Assembly: GCF_037042905.1 (NCBI RefSeq)
Contig: NC_087254.1
Location: 16,415,103-16,479,102, forward strand
DNA length: 64,000 nt
Source: Lytechinus pictus
Lineage: Eukaryota; Echinodermata; Echinoidea; Temnopleuroida; Toxopneustidae
Direction of reading: 5' to 3'
Position 1 is the first letter of the stretch. Every line of letters starts with the position of its first letter. Positions 51,359-62,588 of this stretch are shown piece by piece. A model generated the notes under the pieces. That model worked only from the letters and a program-made list of their open reading frames with translations. It searched no databases and was not told the DNA's origin. The position numbers were made by a program, and so were the translations under genes.

Positions 51359-51590
51359 CCCTAAATCTCCCGGGGTATTTTTATTCTTGTCATTCCGGGG
51401 GGGGGGGGGGGGGGGGCATTATTGCCTCCCCCTTATAAGATTTTAGCCGCGGATTGCGCGATCACAACGTAAATTTTTTAAGATGGTAGAGAATGACGTA
51501 ATCTACGTAGTTGCATTGGTAAATTTCACTGAATTCATATATTTTTATTTTATATGAATTAGGCCTATGCTAATTCATGAAATCATACTT

Positions 51591-52041
51591 CAGGGACTCA
51601 GTTTTATCATTATGATTATGAGGGGAGCAATAAAAAGCTCTCCTAAAACTTTTAAAGGGAGCATTAGGGGAGCACTACAACGTTCTTCTTTGACATACAA
51701 GGGGAGCTCTCTTGTCCGACTTAAAAATAAAGTTACAACCCACAACCAAACGAGACAAACAATCAGATATACATGTAGATCTGATCTATGCGATATTTAT
51801 CTTATTGAACTTGTTAATGTCATTCTTGCAAGTGTGTTTAATTGCTTACAATATAATTGTGCGTTATTTACGAAACCTTGACAGCGAATGAAGTTTTCAA
51901 AGACGACTGGAACAGTTTGATCATTGACTGACACTCTTGTTAAGCAATTGCTGAGGCGAGTGATAAATTGCTCTACCAAAAATGGATTAAGGAGAGCGGT
52001 AGCGAGTGATCACTCTCACTCCCCTTAAAACTGAGTCCCTG
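51591..52041. mobile_element. CAGGGACTCAG-ended element nested in G3
   Basis: Inverted ends CAGGGACTCAGTTTTA and TTAAAACTGAGTCCCTG. ATACTT directly flanks both sides (51585-51590 and 52042-52047), a 6-bp duplication. CAGGG ends are common in hAT elements, but those usually make 8-bp duplications, so the class is unsure. 451 bp, no transposase. Confidence 0.7.
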
Positions 52042-52293
52042 ATACTTTTTGCCCTGATTCACTAAATAAAGCTCCTAGAATGCTATATTTTGGGTGAAAA
52101 TATTCTTTATAGCATTCCTAACAATTGTGAATGAAAAAAATTCTGGTACCAAGACCGATTTCTTATGTATTTTATTGTTTTTTTTATTTATGTATTTCTT
52201 AGTTTTATTATTATTTCTTAGTTTTTTTATTGTATTTTCGATGGAAATCGTTCCAGACTTAATTCTAATCATAAACAAGGAAAAATTAATTAA

Positions 52294-52884
52294 AGGTCAA
52301 GTCCACCCCAGGAAAATGCTGACTTGAATAAATAGAGAAAAATCAAACTAGCATAGTGCTGAAAATTTCATCAAAATCGGATGTAAAATAAGAAAGTTAT
52401 GACATTTTAAAGTTTCGCTTATTTTTCACAAAACAGTGATATGCACAACTAGGTGAGTCAGTTGATGATGCCCATCACTCACTATTTCTTTTGTTTGTTA
52501 TTGTTTGAATTATACAATATTTCATTTTTTATAGATTTGACAATAAGGACCAACTTGACTGAACCATATAGTGTTAAACGATGCTAATTTCACATGTTCA
52601 GGGAGGAATTAATCGTTGTATCACTTCACAATGAGGAGAAAATTAGAATATTTCATATTTTATATAATAAAATACAAAAGAAATAGTGAGTGGATGACAT
52701 CATAGTCTCCTCATTTGCATACCAGCCATAATGTGCATATAACTGTTTTGTGAAATTAAGCGAAACTTTAAAAGGTCATAACTTTCTTATTTTACATCCG
52801 ATTTTGATGAAATTTTCAGTGTTATGCTTGTTGGATTTTTCTCTTTTTATTCAAATAAACTTTTTGTTGGGGTGGACTTGTCCT
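52294..52884. mobile_element. TTAA-flanked fold-back element, copy 2, nested in G3
   Basis: TTAA at 52290-52293 and 52885-52888; ends AGGTCAAGTCCACCCC and (inverted) AGGACAAGTCCACCCC. The uninterrupted target (AATTAATTAAGTTT, inverse of 21828-21842) can be read in G1, which shows a clean TTAA duplication. 591 bp. Confidence 0.85.
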
Positions 52885-53277
52885 TTAAGTTTAATCAGTA
52901 AAAGTAGAAATAATGATAAATTTATGAATTTTGGCTAAATACACAATTTGCATTGGATTTGTACATGAAATCATGTTTATGAGCAATTTTGGGTCTGACA
53001 TGCACTTACATAATGTCGTAACCGCGTACCCGGGCATCACAAATTTGGTCTCAAAATTTGCGCGAGACTTGAAAGTAAAAAGTCAGTGAGCGGCGCGATC
53101 AAAAATTTTTGCGCGACAGCGTAGTGATAAAATTTGTTGAGGGGGGGTCAAATTGACCCCCACCCAGTTTAATAAGGGTTAAGGCCGTCACATGAAATGC
53201 CCTATATTCATTATTTTTCTACCAAAAGCACCATTTTGAGTAAGATTTTTAATTAATAGATCTGTTTGACATTTCAG

Positions 53278-53454
53278 GAGAAAGAGAGGGAGACACAAAA
53301 CCACCTGTCTCGGTGTCACACATGAGGAGGAGATGGAAGTCGGTGAATATGACCTGGCCTGGGGAGTTTTCCAGAAGAAGGCCCAGAATCGCCAGATGCC
53401 AGTAGTGGAGATCCTTCGTTGCTGCCCTACATGCTAGGAGGCATCGGGCAGTAG
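53278..53454 (+). other. Possible internal exon inside the 8.3-kb element
   Basis: CATTTCAG acceptor before 53278 and a GTAAGTAAG donor from 53455; GC-richer than its surroundings. One frame stays open for about 50 codons from the acceptor, including EVGEYDLAWGVFQKKAQNRQ, then stops at CCPTC. Another frame is also open, so coding status is undecided. A third exon could begin after TTTTTGCAG at 54535, with AATAAA at 54567-54572. Confidence 0.3.
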
Positions 53455-54814
53455 GTAAGTAAGAAGGCTATTTCACATGTAAAGCTTATTTTTTCTGTTT
53501 GGGATCATTGGGAATCTCTATTATCAGAATCACGCGCAAACTTGGGGCACCTTATAATCTGTCAATGGTCCTGACTGTACTTCGAGGACTCTGATATTTT
53601 TATCATTTTTTCATTGTATTTTCATTCACGGAGCCTAGACAAGTCTCTGTTGCCTGTAGAACTTTGTACACTAAGATGGATTTCCCTAGAAAATCCACCT
53701 TTCCCACAATTTTGGGGCAAACATTTAATTTGTCCAATTTGTAAGCTTTTGTACTCTAAATGCATACAAAGGCTTAAAGAATGTTAATCATAGGAAGGTA
53801 AAAATTTTGAAGGATCACTTTCTTCCAATTCCCACGCTATATAACGCAATGACATGAACATTAACTCGAGTGACGTACGTATGCAAGAAATACAGAATTG
53901 GTGCACATGCATAGCTGATTGATTGTGCTAGTACTGGTACTAGATTCCAGGCTGACATAGTGGATCGGTTTGGACGTTCTAATTTCAATGAAAAGTTTAG
54001 ATGGTAAATTGGCGCTAATAAAATTTTGCATTGGTCGATCTCGCGATGCCAGAAAACTAATCCCACCTCAAAATTTGTCGGAATTTTTTGCAAAATATAT
54101 ATTTAATTGATCCTTGACCTGAATTTAAGCCAAATCAGGCATAGGGAATGGCTGTATTTCAGCCTCGAAGTTCGAATTCTCAGTCCTGACAGTCCTGGTT
54201 ACCCCATAACCATTTAAAACACATAAAAAGGCTTGAATTAAAATCGTAATTATAAAAAAATAATGTTTTATGTGTTAAATAAATTGATTCTAAAATTTCC
54301 TTCCTTATACAGAGATGGTCAAAGGTCTTGAGGGCATCATGCCCCCCCCCCCCCCGACTTGACTTTACATGTTAATATTTGAAGTATAAAATATGTAACA
54401 AACCCCACATCGTTTTTTAATCATTTAAAATAAATTGGAAATTAATATTGAAACCATCTAGTTTTTAATGAAGATTAATAAATAGTTTATGTAGAAAAGG
54501 TTTTTATGTTTCTCCTCTTCTGTTATTTTTGCAGATGCTGTAATTTGAAATGGAAGGTGTCCTGCCAATAAATTTTCATCCCACCTGAACTGCCTTGCCT
54601 GCCTGCTCTATTTTTCATCATCGTTCGTTTCGGCCTGTATGAAGTGAATTTCACTTTGATTGGTGGAGCTGCTAAGTTGGCATTACAGGGCCACACCGGG
54701 GTATGATCCTTGGAGTTGAACATCATGACTGCTGGTCGGCGAAGGGGATGGGATCGATCAATGTCGCATGGAGTAAGATCGATACCAATCTGCTTTGCTT
54801 CATTTCGAACAATC

Positions 54815-55210
54815 TCATACGGATACGGATATTATTGCGACAGGAGTACTGCTCGATGTGGTCAAGCCTATTTGACAAAGCATTATGGTGTTAGTCATGT
54901 TATCAGAAACAGATTTTTTAAAATCACGGAGTTGCTTCAATTTAGTATCGATAGATATTTCAAGAACGTATGGACTAATGAGCTTTTCATCAAGAATTTC
55001 ACGCAATTTATTTTCGCGCTTATCTATGTCATCATTGAGTTTTTGTCTCTCGCGTTCCATTGCCACGGCCACCGCTCTTTGAACGACTGTATCAATATGA
55101 TCTAGGTATTCTGGGCTTTGTTTAGATCCAGTTAATGATGAAGCAGAGGATAGTGTACATGCGTTAGCCGAGTGCAAGCGGCCTCTTGATCTGGTGGATA
55201 TCTTAGACAT
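54815..55210 (-). CDS. Coiled-coil ORF, possible retroelement ORF1 fragment
   Basis: A minus-strand frame, open from 55267, with a likely start at 55210 (MSKISTRSRGRLHSANACTL). The middle, AVAVAMERERQKLNDDIDKR and ENKLREILDEK, is a charged heptad-like helix as in LINE ORF1 proteins and other transposon-borne proteins. The last ~30 residues look unconstrained. I recognise no domain with confidence; it could equally be a domesticated or unrelated short protein. No introns or promoter identified. Confidence 0.4.
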   Translation of the reverse strand: MSKISTRSRGRLHSANACTLSSASSLTGSKQSPEYLDHIDTVVQRAVAVAMERERQKLNDDIDKRENKLREILDEKLISPYVLEISIDTKLKQLRDFKKSVSDNMTNTIMLCQIGLTTSSSTPVAIISVSV

Positions 55211-55549
55211 GTTGTTAGAGATTACGTAATGATATAATTGAAAAATGGGATGGGCTGTGCAACTCACCAGTCAACCAATTAGAGACGGCTTTCCAAAGTG
55301 ACACAGCACGAAAATATCAATATGGGACTGGTCTAGTCAACACATAGATCCTGAAAAAAACCATGGAGACCGCAGACGCAAAATGACTTCCATACATAAA
55401 GATATGATGCACAATTTCCAGTGGGTTAAAAAAACTGAACACATGCTATGCAGATACACAGACTATCATAAGAACTTTATCAAGCATAGGAAATCTGGTA
55501 TGAAATCTCTCGGCTCACATAAAAAGCCAACGTAGCTACATGTAGGGAA

Positions 55550-55830
55550 GAAAATGAAAATGCGTAATTGCTGAGAAATGAGCAAAATAAGCATGTAATT
55601 CTATCAAATGTCAGTTATTTTTCGAATCGATTATAATACACTGTCCCACATATGCTTTTCTGTGTTTATAGCGATCATCAGAATTATCGATTTTAAGTTT
55701 AAAAATTCATGATTTTACAAAGATACAAGTTTACATTAATGTACCAGATGTAGATTATGTACAATATATTGACCATTAACTTTGATTTTATAGATTTTCT
55801 CAAGAAATAATTGTTTGCTGCAACTACTGT
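55550..55830 (+). repeat. Dispersed repeat family X, copy 4
   Basis: Blocks AATGAGCAAAATAAGCATGT, AATACACTGTCCCACATATG and TACAAAGATACAAGTTTACA are shared almost unchanged with 56040-56695, suggesting a local direct duplication about 550 bp apart. Confidence 0.65.
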
Positions 55831-56039
55831 CTTTTCCTTCTAAGTGATAGTGTAATACAACAGTTCCACAAACTATTTTCATCAGACTTATTAATGTATG
55901 ATTCTTTCACCCAAATGCAAGCTTCCATAAATCCTGAAAACTTTGCAACTCAGGCATTTTTTTTTACATACAGTATATTTTTTCCTACATTACATAGTTG
56001 CCTTAAGTTAATAGCCCACCTCTAGTAGTAACTATCTTA

Positions 56040-56695
56040 AAAGAGTTCAAACAGAATTCAACAGAATTACCAGCAAAGTGTATGTATATATAAAAGATGT
56101 GTGCCAAATAGCTCGGGAAGAAAATGTGTAATTGGTGAGAAATGAGCAAAATAAGCATGTAATTCTATCAAATGTCGAGTATTTTTCGAATCAATCATAA
56201 TACACTGTCCTGTCCCACATATGCTTTTCTGTGTTAGTGATCATCAGAATTATTGATTTTAAGTTCAAAATTCATGATTTTACAAAGATACAAGTTTACA
56301 TTAATTTACCAGGGCCCCGTCTTACAAAGAGTTATGATTGATCCGATCAATCGCAACTATGGACGGCCAGCAACGTTAACATCTATTAAGCATGTTTGTT
56401 CAAAATATTTTCTAGCTATGATGTATGTTCATGCATTCATTGTTTTCTCAAAAATTTGCTGCGCTTCTCTTTGCATACAAAGGACATTGTGCAAATTTTT
56501 CGTAGAAAAAAATTATGACACTGATGGGTTTCCTTAGAGTTATGATTGATCGGATCAATGGTAACTCTTTGTAAGACGGGGTCCAGATCTAGATTATGTA
56601 CAATATTTTGACAATTAACCTTAATTTAAAAGACTTTCCGAAGAATTAATTGTTTGCTGCAACTACTCTCTTTTACCCCTAAGTGATAGTGTAAT
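56040..56695 (+). repeat. Dispersed repeat family X, copy 5 (interrupted by element Q)
   Basis: Same blocks as 55550-55830, but split at TTTACCAG by the fold-back at 56312-56583. The sequence resumes as CAGATCTAGATTATGTACAA. Confidence 0.65.
56312..56583. repeat. Fold-back element Q, copy 2
   Basis: GGCCCCGTCTTACAAAGAGT and its inverse ACTCTTTGTAAGACGGGGTC bound a core shared with 28698-28963. CAG flanks both sides; comparison with 55740-55760, where the target is uninterrupted, supports a 3-4 bp duplication. Confidence 0.75.
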
Positions 56696-57372
56696 ACAAC
56701 CCAAACTTTTCATAAGAAGTAATGTACATGTATCATTCTTTCACCCAAATGCGAGCTTCCATAAATCCTGAAATTATTCCAACTCAGGTATTTTTTTTTT
56801 ACATACATTACATAGTTGTCTAAAGTTGAAGGTTTATTTAATTACAATTTCAACGAAAAAGCTTTATTCTTGGAAATCATTATGCCTCTGTTATGTATTA
56901 ATGTGTATTTATACATGTACAATTGTATGTATTGGTATAACAAACATTGTAATTTCATTCCTTCGACCCTAATACTGCATTTTCATAGAATGATAGAAAA
57001 GTTTGTTTTTTTTTCAATCTATTTAGAGTTTTCAACTTTTTGTTTTCCTTTTTTTTTTTGCTGGTAATATCATGTTATGCAACTTTTATTTATTAATATA
57101 ATATTTGCCACGATTTCGTAATTGAAATGCGTACATGTATTTGATTTCGTTTTCCATTTTTGTATATATTCTTTTTTTTTTTTTTTTTTGGGGGGGGGGT
57201 CATGTTCTTGAGACTGAGACAAGTTATGCAAGGCCCTGGCATGGAGGATCATTATATTGTTACTGGGAATGCTAGACATTGTCAGACCACCTCAGTATTC
57301 ACCAAATATAGATAATCCTCAATGACAAGGTCTTTGAAGTGATGTGTGTATGTACATTGCATGTAGAATTTA

Positions 57373-57960
57373 ATGTTAAGGTCATTATCACGTCAGAATA
57401 CGTTGAGATATCATAGTTGACTCCAAAAGACGTCATATTCATTTCAATATGCGACGTCAATATGACGTCTATTACTAGTCAGCAATATGTTGCAAAGTCG
57501 TCATTCAGACGTCGTAGATGACTTATAAAGACGTCATAATTACATCAATATGACGTCTGAAACTGGTCAGGAATACGTTACAAAGTTGTCATTAAGACGT
57601 CGTAGATGACTTTTAAAGACGTCATAATTACATCAATATGACGTCTAAAACCGGTCAGGAACACGTTGCACGGATGTCATTAAGACGTCGTGGTTGACTT
57701 TCGAAGACGTCATAATCACGTCAATACACGACGTCAATCTGACCCTTGATACTGGTCAGGAAAACGTCGTAAAAACGTTGCAAAGACGTCATTAAGACGT
57801 CGTAGTCACTCTTGGAGACGTCATAATGACGTCAATATACGACGTCATAATGACGTTATTCGCGGGTGCAAGATCCCGTGATTAAGACGTCATGTTACGA
57901 CGTCAATATGACGTGAGACTCGTCGTAAAAATGACGTAAATATAACGTCATTTTTACCAG
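57373..57960 (-). repeat. ~88-bp ACGTCA-rich tandem array
   Basis: GACGTCATAATTACATCAAT blocks recur at 88-bp spacing (57530, 57618, 57706), with GTCATTAAGACGTCGTAG and GGTCAGGAA between them. Forms the right subterminal part of the 8.3-kb element. Confidence 0.85.
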
Positions 57961-58081
57961 TTTCTGCTATCAGGGTCTATCTTGAAATATTCAAACATTT
58001 TCCCAATTGAAATTAATGGAAGTGATTGAGCTGAGACAACCATTTGTAAACCAGAACTGCATTTGCCAGAATTAAAGTAAT

Positions 58082-58255
58082 TCACAGCTAGGGGCCGCCG
58101 GCGGAACGGTTTTCAAAGTGGGCGGGGGGGGGGCTGACCATGTAAAAAATCACAATCCTATGGTCATTTTTACGATTTTGTACACGGTTTTGGAAAAAAG
58201 TGGGGGGCTGAAGCCCAGCCCCCAGAACCCCCCCCCCCCGCTTCCGCGGCCTCTT
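58082..58255. repeat. GC-tipped fold-back repeat
   Basis: GGGGCCGCCGGCGGAACGG at the left is loosely inverted at the right as CCCCCGCTTCCGCGGCC, with G and C tracts inside. Confidence 0.5.
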
Positions 58256-59699
58256 ATTCATTATACGAAATGTCTAATCACCGAACGCTTCTGTAACTCA
58301 TGGCCTAATCGCCGGGGCCTAATTGACGGCGACCATGACGGGATGACAATAGATAAATTCGAAGAGAAATTTATTTACATGTCAATGACAGTCACATGTT
58401 AGTGAATTCATAAACTTACCGATGAATGTCCAGCTTTCATATAGGTCCATGATCAAATAAATCATAAATACGAGGAGGGAGTTCTAACATCAATCACATT
58501 TTTTCTTCGTTTTTTATTTAGGCTTTTTAATATCCGAAATATACCAAAAATATTCCTCTACCGTATACAGTTTTTACGTCAGTTAATTTCTGATCTTTGT
58601 ATGATAATGTAGATTAACATAATTATAAATGTCTCATTATATAATTATATTGCAGTGTTATATATGCTCTCATTTTTTTTATATTTTTCAATTTATTGAA
58701 AATCCATGAAAGCCGTACTATTTGGATAAAATTATTTGATATATTTGTGTTGTATAATTATTTAATGCCAACATTGTATATTATAAAACAAAATGTTCAT
58801 GTCGTCGAGTGAGTGAAGTTTATCAATAAATTCAAATTCATAATTACAAAAACTGCTCAGAATATATGCTCAATGCCCCCCCCCCCAGTAAATCAATCAA
58901 TCATAACTTCGAAAAAGCGAAGCGAAAGAGCAAAGATTTCGATCTTTTACCATGTTTAATACAACGAAGTAGATTTTGACAAAATATCTAAAAGAAAAAA
59001 ATAGTACTGTCATTTACCCCTTTTCTTTTTTCCTTTCTTCCTCACTTTCTTACTTTTGTCCTTAAACTTTTGGCGGGTCCTTGGTCCCCAGTCTGAACAC
59101 TGGATGGGGGGGGGGGGGGTCATTAAGACTGAAATTTCAAGTACATGTTAGCCTTTCATTTTACAAGAAGACTACAGACCTTCATAAGGTGGAGATCAAT
59201 AATGCAAGCACGATGCGCGAGCTGATTTATTTTTTAATATATACCTGACCTGAAAATGTCAGTTTTAACACCACAGTTTTTACAGTGTACCTGACCTGAA
59301 AATGGGCTATTTCGATTGACTGATTGATTGACAGATTATATTTCTCACGATAAAAATATATATATATACATTCAAACAATAAACACTTATTAATTGAATT
59401 AATGACATAGTGTATGAACAGCCATATGAATTTTAAATTGTAAAACTTATAAGAGAAATGTGGGAAAACCATAAAGCTACAAGGGTCTTGAAAGTTGTTA
59501 CCCCCGTTGCAGAATACGATTGCGGAATACATACATAAATTAAAATAAGTTTGAAGAACTCTTATCGGCTTTCATGTTTCATTAGAAGTTACATTACATT
59601 ACATTTTTTTGCCTTTTATACCCTCTTTTGGATTGAAATTATCTTTTCCTTTGTTTCTTCTCCACGTTTTTTTTATACATTATGAACCCTCATAATGTG

Positions 59700-59975
59700 G
59701 AGCGTTGTGGCCCAGTGGATTAGTCTTCGGACTTTGAAACAGAGGGTCGTGGGTTCGAATCCCAGCCATGGCGTAATTTCCTTCAGCAAGAAACTGATCC
59801 ACAATGTGCTGCACTCAACCCAGGTGAGGTAAATGGGTACCGGTAGGAAGTTATTCCTCAAGAAGCTGTGTGCGCTATGAACGCCTAGCTTAGCCGGGTA
59901 ATATAGGAGCGCCTTGAGCACCTAACAAGGTGGATATGTGCGCAATATAAATACCCTATATTATTATCATTATTA
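59700..59975 (+). repeat. tRNA-derived SINE, copy 4
   Basis: GAGCGTTGTGGCCCAGTGG, then a perfect B-box GGGTTCGAATCCC at 59752-59764, CTTCAGCAAGAAACTGATCC, CAACCCAGGTGAGGTAAATG, CGCCTTGAGCACC, and a TATTATTATCATTATTATC tail. The best preserved promoter boxes of the four copies. Confidence 0.85.
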
Positions 59976-60799
59976 TCATAAGAAAGTTTATAATATGAAG
60001 TGATATTCCAAAATGAGTTTAAAAACGGGGCACATTTGCACCCCATGTCCCCATGTGCTTCGTTGTGGAGAGGGATAAGAATTGAAAAGAATATGCCATT
60101 CATAAAAAACATAAACAAGAACATTTTCATTCTATTTCATCTTGGATTTTCGTTTTTTCTCTCTATTCTTCATTTTCTTACAGTTTCCGAAAGGTATGGT
60201 TTCATTCAACGACTAAAAACATAACAAAATTAATGAAAAAGTAATCGAAGGTCATCTTGCGTTTGTACGATAATCATCTCCATGCATCTTGTACTCTATC
60301 CTTATTATCATGATCATACTTGTAATATGAATATGAGGTTCTACCGTTGATAATTGGGGTTGATAATACAGGTCACTCCACCTGAATTATTGGGGGAGAT
60401 ATAACTTCATCCACCCCGGGGATCGACACCTAGGCTATGGGATAGTATATTGTCTCCAGAGAAGAGGAGTTTGAGACATTGACTTCACTGGCTGCTGTTT
60501 TCATGTTTTCAAAGATAAGATTGGACACGCCTCCTCAAATAACAATGGGGATTTCCCTGCTGTAAAGATGCATTCAAGACGTCTTTTAAACATTTTTCTT
60601 CTTTAAATGTTCACTTTCTTTCCTATATACCAAAATAAATATTTCTAGACTATAAAAATATCTTCAGAACAATAGATGATTTGTTATCTAAGCCTCTAAT
60701 TGATTAATTATTGAGTGATTTATGTTTTTTGTTTGTTTTGTTGTATTTTGTCTGATTTTAATGACTGCCTGTAATCACGATCACAAGACTAGCATAAGG

Positions 60800-60805
60800 C
60801 ACGTG
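60800..60805. promoter_or_regulatory. E-box upstream of the MFSD11-like start
   Basis: CACGTG lies about 90 bp before the ATG. Such palindromic E-boxes bind bHLH factors of the USF/MYC/TFEB type. A single 6-bp match is weak evidence, made plausible only by its position. Confidence 0.25.
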
Positions 60806-60895
60806 ATGCTGTGACAATCTACTTCTCGATCTAACTTTTGTTCGTGGATCCCCGGCGGCCTCTTGAACCTTTTCTCTGATCTTTTTGGCGACAAA

Positions 60896-60997
60896 ATGGC
60901 TTTGAGTAGTAGTAGTAAAGCGCTTTACAACGTGACCATCCTAGGGGTTGCGTTCTTGTTAGTTTTTACAGCATTTCAAACATGTGGAATGATACAG
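60896..60997 (+). CDS. MFSD11: MFSD11/UNC93-like transporter, first coding exon (3' partial)
   Basis: ATG at 60896-60898 opens 34 codons, MALSSSSKALYNVTILGVAF then LLVFTAFQTCGMIQ, ending at a GTAAGT donor from 60998. From memory, human MFSD11 starts with a very similar block (ILGVAF..FTAFQTCG) forming transmembrane helix 1 of this UNC93-like major facilitator family member; its substrate is not established. I found no second exon before 64000, so the gene must continue to the right. The 5' flank has an E-box CACGTG at 60800-60805. Intron 1 carries three copies of a 9-bp-TSD element. UNC93A is the main alternative but matches less well (it lacks QTCG). Confidence 0.82.
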
Positions 60998-61174
60998 GTA
61001 AGTGAGAAATAAGTTAATTTGTTCGAAACGCGAAAATTTAGCCGACCGGTATTCCTTCACTCCTGGCTCGGAGTCGGACCTGTAATGATAGGTTTGTCGT
61101 CGGCTCAAGCCGGCGGTGGCCTATGTCGGATCTCCGCTGCATTGTGAATTGTAGAGATAGAGCTGCGGCGCGGC

Positions 61175-61619
61175 TAGACCAAAAGCTTCGGTCTCTGTTA
61201 TGTTGGTTGTTCAGCTGAACTCCGTTGGCTTCACTCACCAAATACAGAGACCGAAGTTCTAGCGCGATCTGTACAGGGGACTCAATGGCCATATGTTTAT
61301 GTACTTAAGATCGGATAAAACGGGGAAGTGAATTTGCGCGACAGCCGAGGTAAGTCACTGTTTTTGTTCCTTTTAACTTGATTTTTCTCCGTTTTTGGGC
61401 AATTAATGCCAAGAGGGAATATTAATTTGCATTTTGGTCGCGTTAATTTTCAAAATTTTTATTCATTAAAGACAAAAATTGAAGAGCCCCGACGGGGGGA
61501 TTTCGCATTGCAAGTCCCCTAATGGTGGCTGCACGCTAGCGAGCCGTCTGTGTACGAGGAGAATAAAAATAAAAAAAATGTTAAAAAACTCCTCGAAACA
61601 GACGGCTGCCAGCTGTCTA
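61175..61619 (+). mobile_element. 9-bp-TSD element, copy L
   Basis: Runs TAGACCAAAAGCTTCGG to CAGCTGTCTA and is flanked by CGGCGCGGC on both sides (61166-61174, 61620-61628), a perfect 9-bp duplication. 445 bp. Contains its own small palindrome GGTCTCTGTTATGTTGG / CCAAATACAGAGACC. 9-bp duplications suggest Mutator- or Merlin-type mobilisation; no transposase. Confidence 0.85.
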
Positions 61620-61683
61620 CGGCGCGGCGAATGCCCACTCATTACTTTAAAACAAGTTTATAACTAAAAGCCAAAGCTAAGCT

Positions 61684-62131
61684 TAGACAGCTGGCAGCTG
61701 TCTGTTTTGAGGATTTTTTAAACATTTTTAAATTTTATTTTTTTTAAATTTCTCCTCGTACACAGACGGCTCGCTATCGTGCAGCCACCATTATGATTAG
61801 GGGGTTAACAATGCAAAATCCCCCCGACGGGGCTCATCGATTTTTGTCTTTATATCATAAAAATAACTGTACCAAAATAAAGATTATTATTCCGTTTTGG
61901 CCTGAAATGCACCAAAACAGGGAAAAATATACTCAAAAGGGGTATAAAAACAGTGACTTACTTCGGCTGTCGCGCAACTTCACTTCCCTGTTTTGTCCGA
62001 AATACATAAACATATGGCCATTGAGTCCCCTGTACAGATCAAGGTAGAACTTTGGTCTCTGTATTTTGGTGAGTGGAGCCAATGGAGTTAACGGAACAAC
62101 CAACAAAACAGAGACCGAAGCTTTTGGTCTA
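61684..62131 (-). mobile_element. 9-bp-TSD element, copy M
   Basis: Inverted relative to copy L and 448 bp long, TAGACAGCTGGCAGC to TTTTGGTCTA. Left flank AGCTAAGCT (61675-61683), right flank GGCTAAGCT (62132-62140), 8 of 9 matching. Confidence 0.85.
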
Positions 62132-62140
62132 GGCTAAGCT

Positions 62141-62588
62141 TAGACAGCTGGCAGCCGTCTGTTTCGAGGAGTTTTTTAACATTTTTTAATTTTTTTAATT
62201 TCTCCTCATACACAGACGGCTCGCTATCATGCAGCCACCATTAGGGGACTTACAATGCAAAATCCCCCTGTCGGGGCTCTTCAATTTTTGTCTTTAATGA
62301 ATCAAACTTTTGAAAATTAACGCGACCGAAATGCAAATTAATATTCCCTCTTGGCATTAATTGCCAAAAAACGGGGAAAATCAAGTTAAAAGAAACAAAA
62401 ACAGTGACTTACCACGGCTGTCGCGCAACTTCACTGCCCTGTTTTATCCGAACTTAATACACATAAACATATGGCCATTGAGTCCCCTGTACAGATCGCG
62501 CTAGAACTTCGGTCTCTGTATTTGGTGAGTGAAGCCAACGGAGTTCAGCTGAACAACCAACATAACAGAGACCGAAGCTTTTGGTCTA
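62141..62588 (-). mobile_element. 9-bp-TSD element, copy R
   Basis: Directly repeats copy M after a single shared 9-mer. GGCTAAGCT flanks both sides (62132-62140, 62589-62597), a perfect match. 448 bp. Copies M and R differ by scattered substitutions, so this is not an assembly duplicate. Confidence 0.85.

Larger units (their letters stand above)
51359..53178. mobile_element. TTAA-flanked non-autonomous element with C/G tracts, copy G3 (interrupted twice)
   Basis: TTAA at 51355-51358 and 53179-53182. Ends CCCTAAATCTCCCGGGG and (inverted) CCCTTATTAAACTGGG. Inverted relative to G1 and G2. It shares CAAATTTGGTCTCAAAA, the CATAAACAAGGA region and TTTTATTGTTTTTTTTATT-like blocks with them. Two later elements sit inside, at 51591-52041 and 52294-52884. 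Confidence 0.8.
49632..57975. mobile_element. 8.3-kb element with CCCTGATAGCAGA inverted ends and ACGTCA-rich subterminal arrays
   Basis: CCCTGATAGCAGA at 49632-49644 is inverted at 57963-57975. Immediately inside each end, tandem blocks rich in TGACGTCAT and GACGTCATAATGACGTC occur (71-bp unit at left, ~88-bp unit at right). I see no clear target duplication. Inside are G3 and its nested insertions, family X copies, a coiled-coil ORF and a possible spliced transcript. No recognised transposase, so it could be one large element or two smaller elements of the same family enclosing other DNA. Confidence 0.55.
47108..60895. other. Intergenic region between divergent KMO and MFSD11-like starts
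   Basis: 13.8 kb with no gene I can name. 47340-48190 contains spaced CGCGCTTCGCGCTCGC motifs; 48300-49630 shows nothing I can assign; 49632-57975 is the large CCCTGATAGCAGA element; 58082-58260 is a GGGGCCGCCGGCGG fold-back; 58300-59690 shows little beyond G tracts; a SINE lies at 59700-59975. Both promoters should lie at the two edges. Confidence 0.6.

Noticed and set aside
51359-57975. A transposase gene inside the large element
   Set aside because: I looked for long frames with DDE-type or zinc-finger features on both strands and saw none; only the short coiled-coil ORF and candidate exons remain.
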